From: JBGLNJ01 sp034434835
GTDB lineage: Bacteria > Chloroflexota > Anaerolineae > Fen-1058
Reading direction: 5' to 3'
Assembly (NCBI GenBank): GCA_034434835.1
Contig: DAOTXX010000156.1
Location: 1-9,927 of the forward strand
Length of the DNA: 9,927 bases
The translations under genes were made by a program, and so were the position numbers. Positions 1-6,294 of the stretch are shown in pieces (positions within the stretch are counted from its first letter, which is position 1; each line of letters starts with the position of its first letter). Below the pieces are notes generated by a model that was given only the letters and a program-made list of their open reading frames with translations, was not told the DNA's origin and made no database searches.

Positions 1-128
1 AGAGAGGGGCGTCGAGGGGGGCTTGCGCCTGAGTGCGGAAGCGAGTAGACTTGAAGAGCCGGGTGCGAGAAAACCGCACGCCCGGATCCGTGCGGGGGCA
101 GTTGGGTAACTGGCTGTCCTACCGCGAT
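1..128 (+). mobile_element. Group II intron, 3' end only (partial)
   Basis: The first 128 bases read as the 3' terminal part of a bacterial group II intron on the + strand. A domain V hairpin (56-88) is followed by a domain VI-like hairpin and a 3' end ...CGCGAT at about 128. The reverse transcriptase/maturase that such introns encode in domain IV would lie to the left, outside the window, and bases 1-55 would be the domain IV exit and linker. One base after the proposed splice junction stands GCCCAAC (130-136), matching the RYYYAAC core of integron sites. Group IIC introns are known to insert at attC sites or behind terminator hairpins. Subclass C is inferred from this context, not proven. 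The exact 3' end could be off by a few bases. Confidence 0.82.
56..128 (+). ncRNA. Group II intron domains V and VI
   Basis: Domain V (56-88) begins GAGCCGGG and closes with CCCGGATC. The AGC catalytic triad is at 57-59, the terminal loop lies around 68-74, and a two-base CG bulge follows GCAC on the 3' strand. The lower stem has one G-A mismatch where families usually show G-U. Domain VI follows (about 90-126), with a GCGGG...CCGC base. A121 is a candidate branch-point adenosine, seven bases before the proposed 3' end. The fold was made by eye. Confidence 0.82.
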
Positions 129-215
129 GGCCCAACACACCGAAGTGTAGAAACAAGTTTCAGTCTGCAAAGACAACATAAGCCCGAAAGACAATATCGA
201 ACGGTCAGCCCATCT

Positions 216-220
216 GGAGA
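216..220 (+). promoter_or_regulatory. Ribosome binding site selecting a TTG start
   Basis: GGAGA ends six bases before TTG at 227-229. No in-frame ATG precedes the DUF4258-like reading frame, so this Shine-Dalgarno match is what decides the unusual TTG start. Confidence 0.55.
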
Positions 221-226
221 ATTCCA

Positions 227-499
227 TTGAGCCTCAAACAGATTCAAGCGTTGGTTCGCAATGGCTTGTATTACCTGACCGAACATGCTTACGACGAAGC
301 CGCAGACGATGGCTTTGACATCTATGACGTGGAACACGGTATCCTCACAGGCCGAGTGCGGCGAACGTGACCGCATGAAGGCAAATATGAAATCGTCGGC
401 GTTGCCTTGGACGGGCGACCGATTGGGGCTGTCTGCCGAATTACTTCAACGAACAAGGTGCGCGTGATTACAGTGTACGAAGACAAACCGAAGAGGTGA
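227..499 (+). pseudogene. DUF4258-like toxin gene with in-frame TGA
   Basis: One continuous reading frame of 91 codons, including the terminal stop, starts at TTG 227 behind GGAGA and is interrupted by a single TGA at 368-370 (codon 48). The N-terminal half reads LVRNGLYYLTEHAYDEA...DGFDIYDVEHGIL. The C-terminal half reads KYEIVGVALDGRPIGAVCRI...KVRVITVYED. Together they have the helix-plus-beta layout and roughly 90-residue length of DUF4258 proteins, RelE-like candidates for the toxin of type II toxin-antitoxin pairs. The frame is preserved across the TGA, so this is a nonsense change (for example CGA to TGA), not a frameshift. The 3' end overlaps the GTG at 496 and lies 14 bases before the next gene's ATG, typical of a toxin-antitoxin operon. 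The toxin is probably inactive unless the stop is read through or is a sequencing error. The family name is recalled from sequence style. Confidence 0.72.
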
Positions 500-513
500 A
501 GAGAGAGGTCAAG

Positions 514-753
514 ATGGGTTTTTGGGAAGGCGAGACCTGTGAATACTGCGGCGGGAAGATAGTGGAAAAGCGCGTGACACTTCACCGCAAACTAAAGAAC
601 AAGTACATTATCATCGAAGACGTTCCAGCGGGAGTGTGCATGGAGTGCGGTACGCGCTATTATGCTGCTAATGTACTCAAGACAGTCGAAGCCAGCATTC
701 GTGGGCGCCGAAAGGCACAACGCGAAGTGCTTGTGCCGGTCTACTCTGTCTAA
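514..753 (+). CDS. YgiT-type zinc finger protein (probable antitoxin)
   Basis: A 79-residue protein with two CxxC pairs: CEYC at residues 7-10 and CMEC at about 45-48. The knuckles are joined by a basic beta-rich stretch (VEKRVTLHRKLKNKYIII) and a following EDVPAGVC. This is the YgiT/MqsA-type N-terminal zinc-binding domain, found as stand-alone small proteins next to DUF4258 genes. It lacks the C-terminal helix-turn-helix of full MqsA antitoxins. Its presumed role is to neutralise the upstream DUF4258 toxin. ATG 514 is preferred because GAGAGAGG ends five bases before it; a GTG at 496 in the same frame would overlap the toxin stop and add six residues. The C-terminal tail (about 60-79) is basic (IRGRRKAQREV). 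The gene ends 12 bases before attC1, as expected for a cassette gene. Confidence 0.85.
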   Translation: MGFWEGETCEYCGGKIVEKRVTLHRKLKNKYIIIEDVPAGVCMECGTRYYAANVLKTVEASIRGRRKAQREVLVPVYSV

Positions 754-765
754 ACAGGGAAAATG

Positions 766-894
766 GCCTAACTCACGCTTGCAGCCGACCGCTTACACGC
801 GCCGCGAACAGAGGTACTTGGCTGTTGTGTCGCCGTTCGCGGCGTAACGCGCCTGGCCTGTGACCAGCGGCGGCTGAAGCGTCTGCCGTTAGGC
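766..894 (+). other. attC recombination site 1
   Basis: A 129-base imperfect palindrome bounded by GCCTAAC (766-772) and GTTAGGC (888-894), fully complementary RYYYAAC and GTTRRRY boxes. The inner arms pair as ACGCTT(G)CAGCCG(A)CCGC on the 5' side with GCGGCGGCTGAAGCGT on the 3' side. The bracketed G and A have no partner and are the extrahelical bases expected of attC. A further 10-base stem (CGCCGCGAAC 800-809 with GTTCGCGGCG 835-844) lies in the central variable region. Predicted crossover is between G888 and T889. The site closes the toxin-antitoxin cassette. Confidence 0.87.
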
Positions 895-945
895 GCGGAA
901 GTTTGCGCCATTCAACCAACAATACAACAGGAAAAGGAGCAAACA

Positions 946-1248
946 ATGAAACGAAGTCTCATCCATCCGATTGGGCGTGCTGTGCTGGCAGGAGCAGCAC
1001 CCGCCGTGTTGATCGCGCTGGTCATCTTGGTGATGACCACGCCTCACTCAAGCGCAGCCGCTTCATTTGCATCGCCACTTCCAACTCCGCCGCCACAACC
1101 ACGCAAAGCAACCTTGCCTGACATCTCGGTGGTGATTGCCAAATCTGGCGGAAGCTTAGCCTCGACCGATGGACAAGTGGCTGTGGCGTTTCCTTCCGGC
1201 GTAATCAAAGAGCCAATGACCGCCACACTGTCTTTCAATGTACCGTAG
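946..1248 (+). CDS. N-terminal fragment of secreted glycosidase (ends at in-frame TAG)
   Basis: ATG 946 follows AAAGGAG (933-939). The first 100 codons give a classic signal peptide: basic MKRSLIHPIGR, then the hydrophobic stretch AVLIALVILVMTT and a small-residue region up to about residue 40. A proline-rich SPLPTPPPQP linker and the first half of a beta-sandwich domain (SGGSLASTDGQVAVAFPSG) follow. The frame stops at TAG 1246-1248. The same frame resumes at once (ATC GTT CCG GCC) and continues unbroken to 3180, so this is the front part of one 745-codon gene and not an independent protein. CAG to TAG is the simplest single-base explanation. As it stands only an exported 100-residue stub would be made. 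The gene starts 51 bases after attC1, as the first gene of cassette 2. Confidence 0.75.
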   Translation: MKRSLIHPIGRAVLAGAAPAVLIALVILVMTTPHSSAAASFASPLPTPPPQPRKATLPDISVVIAKSGGSLASTDGQVAVAFPSGVIKEPMTATLSFNVP

Positions 1249-1263
1249 ATCGTTCCGGCCCGA

Positions 1264-3180
1264 TTGGAGTTGATCGGCTCAGTATTTGCCATTGACGCTC
1301 AACCATCGCACTCGCGCAACACATCCAAGACAATCACAGTCCGCTATGCTCCGCCTGCTGGCGTCAACGAAAAAGAGTTGACGCTGGTGTATTATGACAC
1401 CATGGCCGATAAGTGGTTGCCAGTGCCGACCACGGTGGACACCGCTCAACACGTCGCAACAGCAACCACTGATCAGTCAGGCAGTTTTGCGCTAGTGATG
1501 GCGCTGGCAGTTCAATCTCTGCCCGCCGATGCCGTGATCGTAGACGACTTGGATTCCGGTTTTGTCCGGCATGGATCGGCGGGCGGCTGGCATGGCGTCA
1601 GCGGTTCCAGCAACGACTACTACCTGGGTCACATGTATTGGACTTCCAATACTTTCAGCGTCGAGGACAACTGGGCTACGTGGACGCCCGCGTTGGCTCG
1701 CACGGCGTACCAGGTGTTTGCGTTCATTCCCCGCTGGAACTCGACGACGCAAAGTGCACGTTACCGAATCATTCACGACGGCCAGACGACGGTGTATACT
1801 CTGAGCCAACAGCCGTACTATGCCGAGTGGGTCAGCCTGGGGACATACGGATTTGGAACCGACCCGGCCAACAACTATGTCCGATTGGGCGATGTGACCG
1901 GTGAAGCGAATTTGCAAAAGCTCATCGGCTTTGACGCGATGGCCTTTGTGCCAGCCAAGGTATATTTGCCGGTGGTGTTGAGGAACTATCCAATCCAGAT
2001 CAAAGGCAAAAATGGGATGCATCTGGGTAACCGCAACGCGGACTGGACAAATGAGATGTTGCAACCGATTGACGGAGAAAACGGCGGCATCTTCCCAGCG
2101 GCGGTTGTCGTGAAAAGCGACCAGTTGTATAACATCTGGCGTGGTGGTAGTATTTGCGAAGTGGGCAGCATTGATCCGCAACCTCGCGCGCCAACCTTGT
2201 TTGCCTACCTACGACGCGCTTCGGCGGCTGGAACAAAGGTGATCATCCGTATCAACCCGTCGCCAGGCAACTTTGTGGATTGGAATATTCCTGCCCGAAC
2301 TAACCATCACTTGCGCGCAGACAACACACCGGCGGGTGGAACATATTGCGAACTTTCACCAGGCAGTGGAGATTGGGGCTTTATGCACTATCGAGCTGTG
2401 AATGACATTGCCAAAGAGATTGAGCAAATCCACAACATGAACACAAACAACGGTTGGCAAGAATATGCCTTTGAGCCAGCCAACGAGCCCAACTTGGAAT
2501 GGTATCCGCCAAATGTACAAACGCTCACCCCCACCATTCAAACTCGAACCGCCTGGCAAGAAATGGATAGTTACTTTGTCGCCCTGTATGATACTGTCAA
2601 AGCGTTGCCCGCTGGCACCAGCATCAGATTGCTGACACCACCAATGGCTCAAACCCGTTATGCTGAAGGCGTATGGTTGCAAAGCCGCACTTGCGATCCC
2701 CAACGTCTTGTGGACGGTTCGATCGGATATAATGTAATGCAGACAACTTACATGACCAAGAATGACGGGATAAGTTGGCACAATTATTGGACATATCGCC
2801 ACGAATCTATCTTGCCTTACTGCGGTGGCGGTGATGGAGAGCACGTGTCTTCCGTGTTCCCTTCCTGGATGTACAACAAGGTCAACTATGGCACAAATCT
2901 GTCTTTTATAACTGAGGCTGATTTGGCTTCGCCAAGCCAACAAATGGGCAACACCCTGACTGCCAAAGATGCTGATGTCTCAGCCACAAGTGGCTCAATC
3001 CAATACTTTTTCCGAGTCGAGCCATATTTAGTGCGACCGGTGATGTGGTTGCTAAACAACAACTATACCGATCCACCTGGACACAACGAAAATGCCGAGA
3101 TTAACTGGCATCAAGCCTACACGCCTACTGTGGGTATCCGGCCCTGGTTTACCGACTGGTGGCCGAGACCTGAGCAATAA
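1264..3180 (+). CDS. Secreted glycoside hydrolase (clan GH-A-like), main part of split gene
   Basis: Codons here continue the frame of the fragment at 946. Numbering is from that ATG, with the TAG as codon 101. Residues to about 190 finish a beta-sandwich domain. Residues 195-338 resemble a golvesin C-terminal/xanthan-lyase type carbohydrate-binding domain (AVIVDDLDSGFVRHG ... YAEWVSLGTYGFG ... IGFDAMAFVP). YLPVVLRNYP at 340-349 is a linker. Residues 350-744 look like a TIM-barrel glycosidase: FEPANEPNLEWYP puts a candidate acid/base at Glu514 (Asn-Glu-Pro, clan A style), and LSFITEADLAS a candidate nucleophile at Glu657. The substrate is unknown; an extracellular polysaccharide is likely. 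TTG 1264 has no ribosome site, so without readthrough this part may be untranslated or lack export. The next gene follows within ten bases. The exact GH family is not recognised. Confidence 0.78.
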   Translation: MELIGSVFAIDAQPSHSRNTSKTITVRYAPPAGVNEKELTLVYYDTMADKWLPVPTTVDTAQHVATATTDQSGSFALVMALAVQSLPADAVIVDDLDSGFVRHGSAGGWHGVSGSSNDYYLGHMYWTSNTFSVEDNWATWTPALARTAYQVFAFIPRWNSTTQSARYRIIHDGQTTVYTLSQQPYYAEWVSLGTYGFGTDPANNYVRLGDVTGEANLQKLIGFDAMAFVPAKVYLPVVLRNYPIQIKGKNGMHLGNRNADWTNEMLQPIDGENGGIFPAAVVVKSDQLYNIWRGGSICEVGSIDPQPRAPTLFAYLRRASAAGTKVIIRINPSPGNFVDWNIPARTNHHLRADNTPAGGTYCELSPGSGDWGFMHYRAVNDIAKEIEQIHNMNTNNGWQEYAFEPANEPNLEWYPPNVQTLTPTIQTRTAWQEMDSYFVALYDTVKALPAGTSIRLLTPPMAQTRYAEGVWLQSRTCDPQRLVDGSIGYNVMQTTYMTKNDGISWHNYWTYRHESILPYCGGGDGEHVSSVFPSWMYNKVNYGTNLSFITEADLASPSQQMGNTLTAKDADVSATSGSIQYFFRVEPYLVRPVMWLLNNNYTDPPGHNENAEINWHQAYTPTVGIRPWFTDWWPRPEQ

Positions 3181-3190
3181 GGAGAATATG

Positions 3191-4333
3191 ATGAACACGC
3201 AACTAAATACCATCCTTGCCTCTTTGCTTATTGTGCTACTCGTTGGATGTGCACCTATCTCCAACGCAGCACCCGTGGTCATGACACAGTCGCCTATAGC
3301 AACTCCCTCAGTCTCCAACGCTGCACCATTGGTTGGACAATCGCCTGTAGCAACTCCGTCTGGCAAAGTACGGACGAATTCACCTGCTATCATGACAATG
3401 GTTGCAGCCGGCAATACCCAATTACCCAAGGATATGTTTTTTCAGACAGCGTTGGCTGGCAATAAACTGTTTGGCGCGGGGCAGTTAGCTTCAGGCAAAG
3501 TGGCACTTTTCGCGGTTGACTTGAACACAAACTATGTACGACAGTTTGGAACATTCAATGATGGCGTGAGTAACATCCATGCATCGAATCGCTACGTCGT
3601 GTGGAATCGCTCCGAGAATGATGTCCTAGTATACGATCTACAAGCAGATAAAGAAACTGTAATTGCTACAGGTGCGCGCTATCCAGATATTTCGGACAAT
3701 ATCGTGGTATGGACAGACTGGCGAAATGTGCATCAGCCCAACTCGCTAGATATTTACGGGTATGACCTTACATCCAAAAAAGAAATTCCCATCATTACTC
3801 GGCTAGGAGTACAGTCCTATCCTCGGATTTCTGGTCAATGGATAGTCTATTTGGACACCTTTGGTGATGACACAGCAGATGTCTACGCGCGCAATCTTTC
3901 CACTCGCGAGGATTTCAAGATCGGTACAATGCCAATGTTAGGGCAACGCATCGGCACGGTTGAGTGGTATCCGGTCATCAGTGGCAATAACGTTGTCTGG
4001 GTTTCTGCTCAAGATAACAAACTGCATCACTACAACCTGAGCTTACGTACAGATCGCGTTTTGCCTATCCCGACTACATCAGAGATGGTTAATCGCATGC
4101 CCATGTTCCTTGAGTTGGACGGAGATTTCTTGGTTTTTGAGCAAGGGGAATGGACAGGTTATGACCTGGTTCAGGATACCACCTTCTCAATACCTGCTAT
4201 TTCGCCGCGTCAGAACCCCGGCAAATGGACATCATCAACGCATCCCTTGATATCAGGTGGACGGTTAGTCTGGCAGACGAGCATAGACAAAGAGGTGCGT
4301 GTTTACACTACGCAGATCGTGCGAGATCAATAA
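3191..4333 (+). CDS. Beta-propeller (TolB-like) lipoprotein
   Basis: A 380-residue lipoprotein. The signal peptide runs to the lipobox LVGC, with the lipidated Cys at residue 20. A linker follows with two near-identical units (QSPIATPSVSNAAP and QSPVATPSGK). From about residue 95 on, blade-like repeats recur: NRYVVWNRS...VLVYDLQ, YPDISDNIVVWTDWRN...IYGYDLT, YPRISGQWIVYLD...VYARNLS, YPVISGNNVVWVS and HPLISGGRLVWQT, the pattern of TolB-type propellers. Such domains usually bind proteins or glycans on the outer face; no catalytic motif is seen. AAGGAG (3179-3184) overlaps the stop of the glycosidase gene. ATG 3191 is six bases away, while ATG 3188, in the same frame, is only three away, so 3191 is preferred. 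The overlap suggests translational coupling with the glycosidase in one operon within cassette 2. Confidence 0.85.
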   Translation: MNTQLNTILASLLIVLLVGCAPISNAAPVVMTQSPIATPSVSNAAPLVGQSPVATPSGKVRTNSPAIMTMVAAGNTQLPKDMFFQTALAGNKLFGAGQLASGKVALFAVDLNTNYVRQFGTFNDGVSNIHASNRYVVWNRSENDVLVYDLQADKETVIATGARYPDISDNIVVWTDWRNVHQPNSLDIYGYDLTSKKEIPIITRLGVQSYPRISGQWIVYLDTFGDDTADVYARNLSTREDFKIGTMPMLGQRIGTVEWYPVISGNNVVWVSAQDNKLHHYNLSLRTDRVLPIPTTSEMVNRMPMFLELDGDFLVFEQGEWTGYDLVQDTTFSIPAISPRQNPGKWTSSTHPLISGGRLVWQTSIDKEVRVYTTQIVRDQ

Positions 4334-4382
4334 AACCACCATGTGGCAAGTCGCGCAGAACCAGGCTGGCACGATTGCATGC

Positions 4383-4411
4383 CGCGCGCCCTGCGCTTCG
4401 CGCAGCGCGCG
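4383..4411 (+). repeat. GC-rich hairpin downstream of lipoprotein gene
   Basis: CTGCGC (4391-4396) pairs with GCGCAG (4400-4405) around a TTC loop. The stem extends outward as CGCGCG (4383-4388) with CGCGCG (4406-4411) after a two-base bulge. No clear T-run follows, so it is not a standard intrinsic terminator, although it may stop transcription or protect the mRNA end. Confidence 0.5.
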
Positions 4412-4449
4412 CTTGTAGAGGCATCCAGCAATTTCTCAATTGACCGCAA

Positions 4450-4480
4450 TTCCGGCGCGGCAAAGAGCGCCGCGCCGGAA
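4450..4480 (+). repeat. 12-bp perfect inverted repeat
   Basis: TTCCGGCGCGGC (4450-4461) pairs perfectly with GCCGCGCCGGAA (4469-4480) around a seven-base loop. The bases after it (CTGTTTC) are only weakly T-rich. It could be a terminator, a structural element, or part of an older decayed recombination site; it has no RYYYAAC or GTTRRRY boxes at its ends. Confidence 0.6.
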
Positions 4481-4596
4481 CTGTTTCACCGACTGAAAGT
4501 GTGAGGCAAAGACCGCCTCGAATCGTAAACACCATCTTTGAAAAAGGTCAAGGCTACAGTTTTCGTGCGGTTGTTTGGAACAAGAAGGCTTACCGC

Positions 4597-4726
4597 GCCT
4601 AACCAGGGGATCAAGCCGACCGCGCTTCGCGCGGGTTAACGCGGGGTTGACTGCTCACAATCGTAATAGTTAACGTGGGGTAACTCGCCCGTGACCGCGC
4701 GGCGGCTTATCCCCAGGCCGTTGGGC
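4597..4726 (+). other. attC recombination site 2
   Basis: A 130-base imperfect palindrome from GCCTAAC (4597-4603) to GTTGGGC (4720-4726). The 5' arm CAGGGGAT(C)AAGCCG(A)CCGCGC pairs with GCGCGGCGGCTTATCCCCAG on the 3' side, except for one A-A mismatch. The bracketed C and A are unpaired extrahelical bases on the same arm as in the other sites. The central part contains a CGCGC-TTC-GCGCG hairpin and two copies of a GTTAACGYGGGGT repeat. Predicted crossover is between G4720 and T4721. It separates the glycosidase cassette from the peptidase cassette. Confidence 0.87.
4635..4684 (+). repeat. Short imperfect direct repeat inside attC2
   Basis: GTTAACGCGGGGTTGA (4635-4650) and GTTAACGTGGGGTAAC (4669-4684) share 12 of their first 13 bases, 34 bases apart. 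They lie in the variable central part of attC2 and may reflect a local duplication. Confidence 0.6.
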
Positions 4727-4835
4727 GCGGCGATGAACAACACACGAAGTCCACCCTACACTCTGAAAGCATAGACTTACAGACCAAGCAAGCGTAGTCA
4801 AAAATCTGCAGCACAAATCGCATGGAGGTGCAAAA

Positions 4836-6281
4836 ATGCAACGCCTATCAAACACTGGTTGTTACCTCTTTGGCCTGCTGATCGTAGGAATACTTTTAGC
4901 CGGCTGTATACCATTGCCAGAGGCTACAGGTTTCTCGCCATTGAATACACCGTTGCCAGCGGCTCAGTCCCCATTGGCTACTCCTACTTGCAATCCACCC
5001 TGGCCAACACCACCCGCCTTGGCTTGCCCGTGGCTGCCCACACCAACCCCACAGCCGACTTCGCCTTTCCCGACCATGACGCCATGGAAACCACCAACAG
5101 CATTGCCGAGAACGCCAACCCCCTTGCCCTTGCCACAGCCAGCTAAAAATGCAGCGGGACGACTACTCTATCGAACTAGCACACGGCTTAGTGATGGATC
5201 ATTGGCCTCTATACTTCACGCAAGTCAAGTAGATGACAGAGGACTTGCGAGCCAACCTCCCCTGCGAATGTATTTTCAACCACCAGCCGGAATGGCTCTA
5301 CCAACAGGTTATGACTTTTCCATGTGGTTCAGCCGCCTCGTACCATCACCTAGCGGTCAATACTTGGCTGGTATTCGTGAGACCGAAACAGGCGAAGTTG
5401 TTTCGGTTATCGACGTGTTCACCTCAAAACCCACCATGCCAGGAGATGGTTGGCTCAACTGGATTGGTTCTAACGGTAATCCTCAGAGTGCTAGCGGCTT
5501 CTTTTACGGTTGGCATCCTAATGGCTACGAGTTTCTGTTCCGCGAAGAAAACGCACCAGATCGAGGCTTATGGATGGTAAACGCTCGCACTGGGCAACAT
5601 CGTTTGATCGCTCAATTACCGACGCTCGACATATCTGGCGCAGCTATCTCCCCTGATGGACAAAGGCTGATATATGCAACCAACACCTTTGACGTTCACC
5701 AAATCTGGTTGGCTAATGCAGATGGTAGTGCGCCGCGTTTGTTGTTGGAAAGCAACACTGTCGTGTATGTCTTCTCATGGTCACCCGATGGACGCTATTT
5801 GTTGTACACAGGTGAACCGACACCGGCAGTTGGCAAAGGCACACCTTCCCCTAACACTGGCGGCCCACTATGGGTTATGAATCCTGATGGCAAGAATCGC
5901 AGACCCCTGAGGGTACCTCTCATTCTCGGCTTTGGTTTCAAGCCTGTGTGGTCTCCCACAGGTCGTCACGTAGCCGGTGTAGGCGGAACTGACGAGGTTG
6001 CTCCTTGTTGGAAGAAAGGCGATGCTTTCCAAGCCGATCCGCTCTGTTGGTTCAAAGGCACCGGCGTATATATAGAAGACATTGATACAGGCGATCTGCA
6101 ACTGGTTGCGCGCAATGCCATTGATCCCGTTTGGTCTCCAGATGGCTCACTGTTGGCCATGTCGCGGATGGACGAGAAGCAACAGGTAGATATCTGGCTA
6201 TCAGACACGCAAGGACATAACCTCCGTTGTATGACCAACACACCGGATGTGGATCGTTATCCAATCTGGCTTCAAAAGTAA
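4836..6281 (+). CDS. PD40/TolB-like beta-propeller lipoprotein
   Basis: A 481-residue lipoprotein. The signal peptide has a lipobox LLAGC with the lipidated Cys at 24. Residues 25-115 are a proline/threonine-rich spacer (QSPLATPT, PTPTPQPTSP, PRTPTPLPLP) that would hold the domain away from the membrane or wall. The remainder is a propeller: clear PD40 blades are ISPDGQRLIYATN (271 onward), FSWSPDGRYLLYT, VWSPTGRHVAGV and VWSPDGSLLAMS (from about 432), each followed by an IWLANADGS-like or LWVMNPDGK-like strand. This is the WD40-like/TolB type, probably a binding platform; no enzyme motif is seen. ATG 4836 follows GGAGG (4824-4828). The gene is the first in cassette 3, 109 bases after attC2 and 13 bases ahead of the M23 peptidase gene, so the two are probably co-transcribed. 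Confidence 0.87.
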   Translation: MQRLSNTGCYLFGLLIVGILLAGCIPLPEATGFSPLNTPLPAAQSPLATPTCNPPWPTPPALACPWLPTPTPQPTSPFPTMTPWKPPTALPRTPTPLPLPQPAKNAAGRLLYRTSTRLSDGSLASILHASQVDDRGLASQPPLRMYFQPPAGMALPTGYDFSMWFSRLVPSPSGQYLAGIRETETGEVVSVIDVFTSKPTMPGDGWLNWIGSNGNPQSASGFFYGWHPNGYEFLFREENAPDRGLWMVNARTGQHRLIAQLPTLDISGAAISPDGQRLIYATNTFDVHQIWLANADGSAPRLLLESNTVVYVFSWSPDGRYLLYTGEPTPAVGKGTPSPNTGGPLWVMNPDGKNRRPLRVPLILGFGFKPVWSPTGRHVAGVGGTDEVAPCWKKGDAFQADPLCWFKGTGVYIEDIDTGDLQLVARNAIDPVWSPDGSLLAMSRMDEKQQVDIWLSDTQGHNLRCMTNTPDVDRYPIWLQK

Positions 6282-6294
6282 CGAGGGAGGAGCC

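Larger units (their letters stand above)
4334..4602 (+). pseudogene. Possible gene remnants before attC2
   Basis: Two short reading frames between the lipoprotein stop and attC2 look protein-like but match no family I know. The first has ATG at 4379 and stop TGA at 4502-4504 and contains RALVEASSNFSIDRNSG and APELFHRLKV. The second is open from 4444 and ends at TAA 4600-4602, inside the attC2 box GCCTAAC; it includes RIVNTIFEKGQGYSF and RAVVWNKKAYRA. Cassette genes often end inside the attC box, so the second could be the tail of a decayed or frameshifted cassette gene into which the glycosidase operon was inserted. They could equally be chance open frames; neither has a convincing ribosome site. 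Confidence 0.3.

Noticed and set aside
368..370. TGA as a selenocysteine or recoded codon
   Set aside because: The context is not a redox motif, no selenocysteine element is evident, and a second gene is interrupted by a different stop (TAG), so code change is not the simple explanation.
1492..2181. Long open frame on the - strand (229 codons)
   Set aside because: It lies wholly opposite the glycosidase frame, whose domains are recognisable. Its translation has no signal or family features.
2356..2943. 195-codon open frame on the - strand
   Set aside because: It is antisense to the glycosidase catalytic domain, including both candidate catalytic glutamates, and is not protein-like.
4647..4675. 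Sigma-70-like promoter (TTGACT ... TTAACG) inside attC2
   Set aside because: The -10 match is poor and the sequence belongs to a repeat in the attC loop, so it cannot be told from chance.
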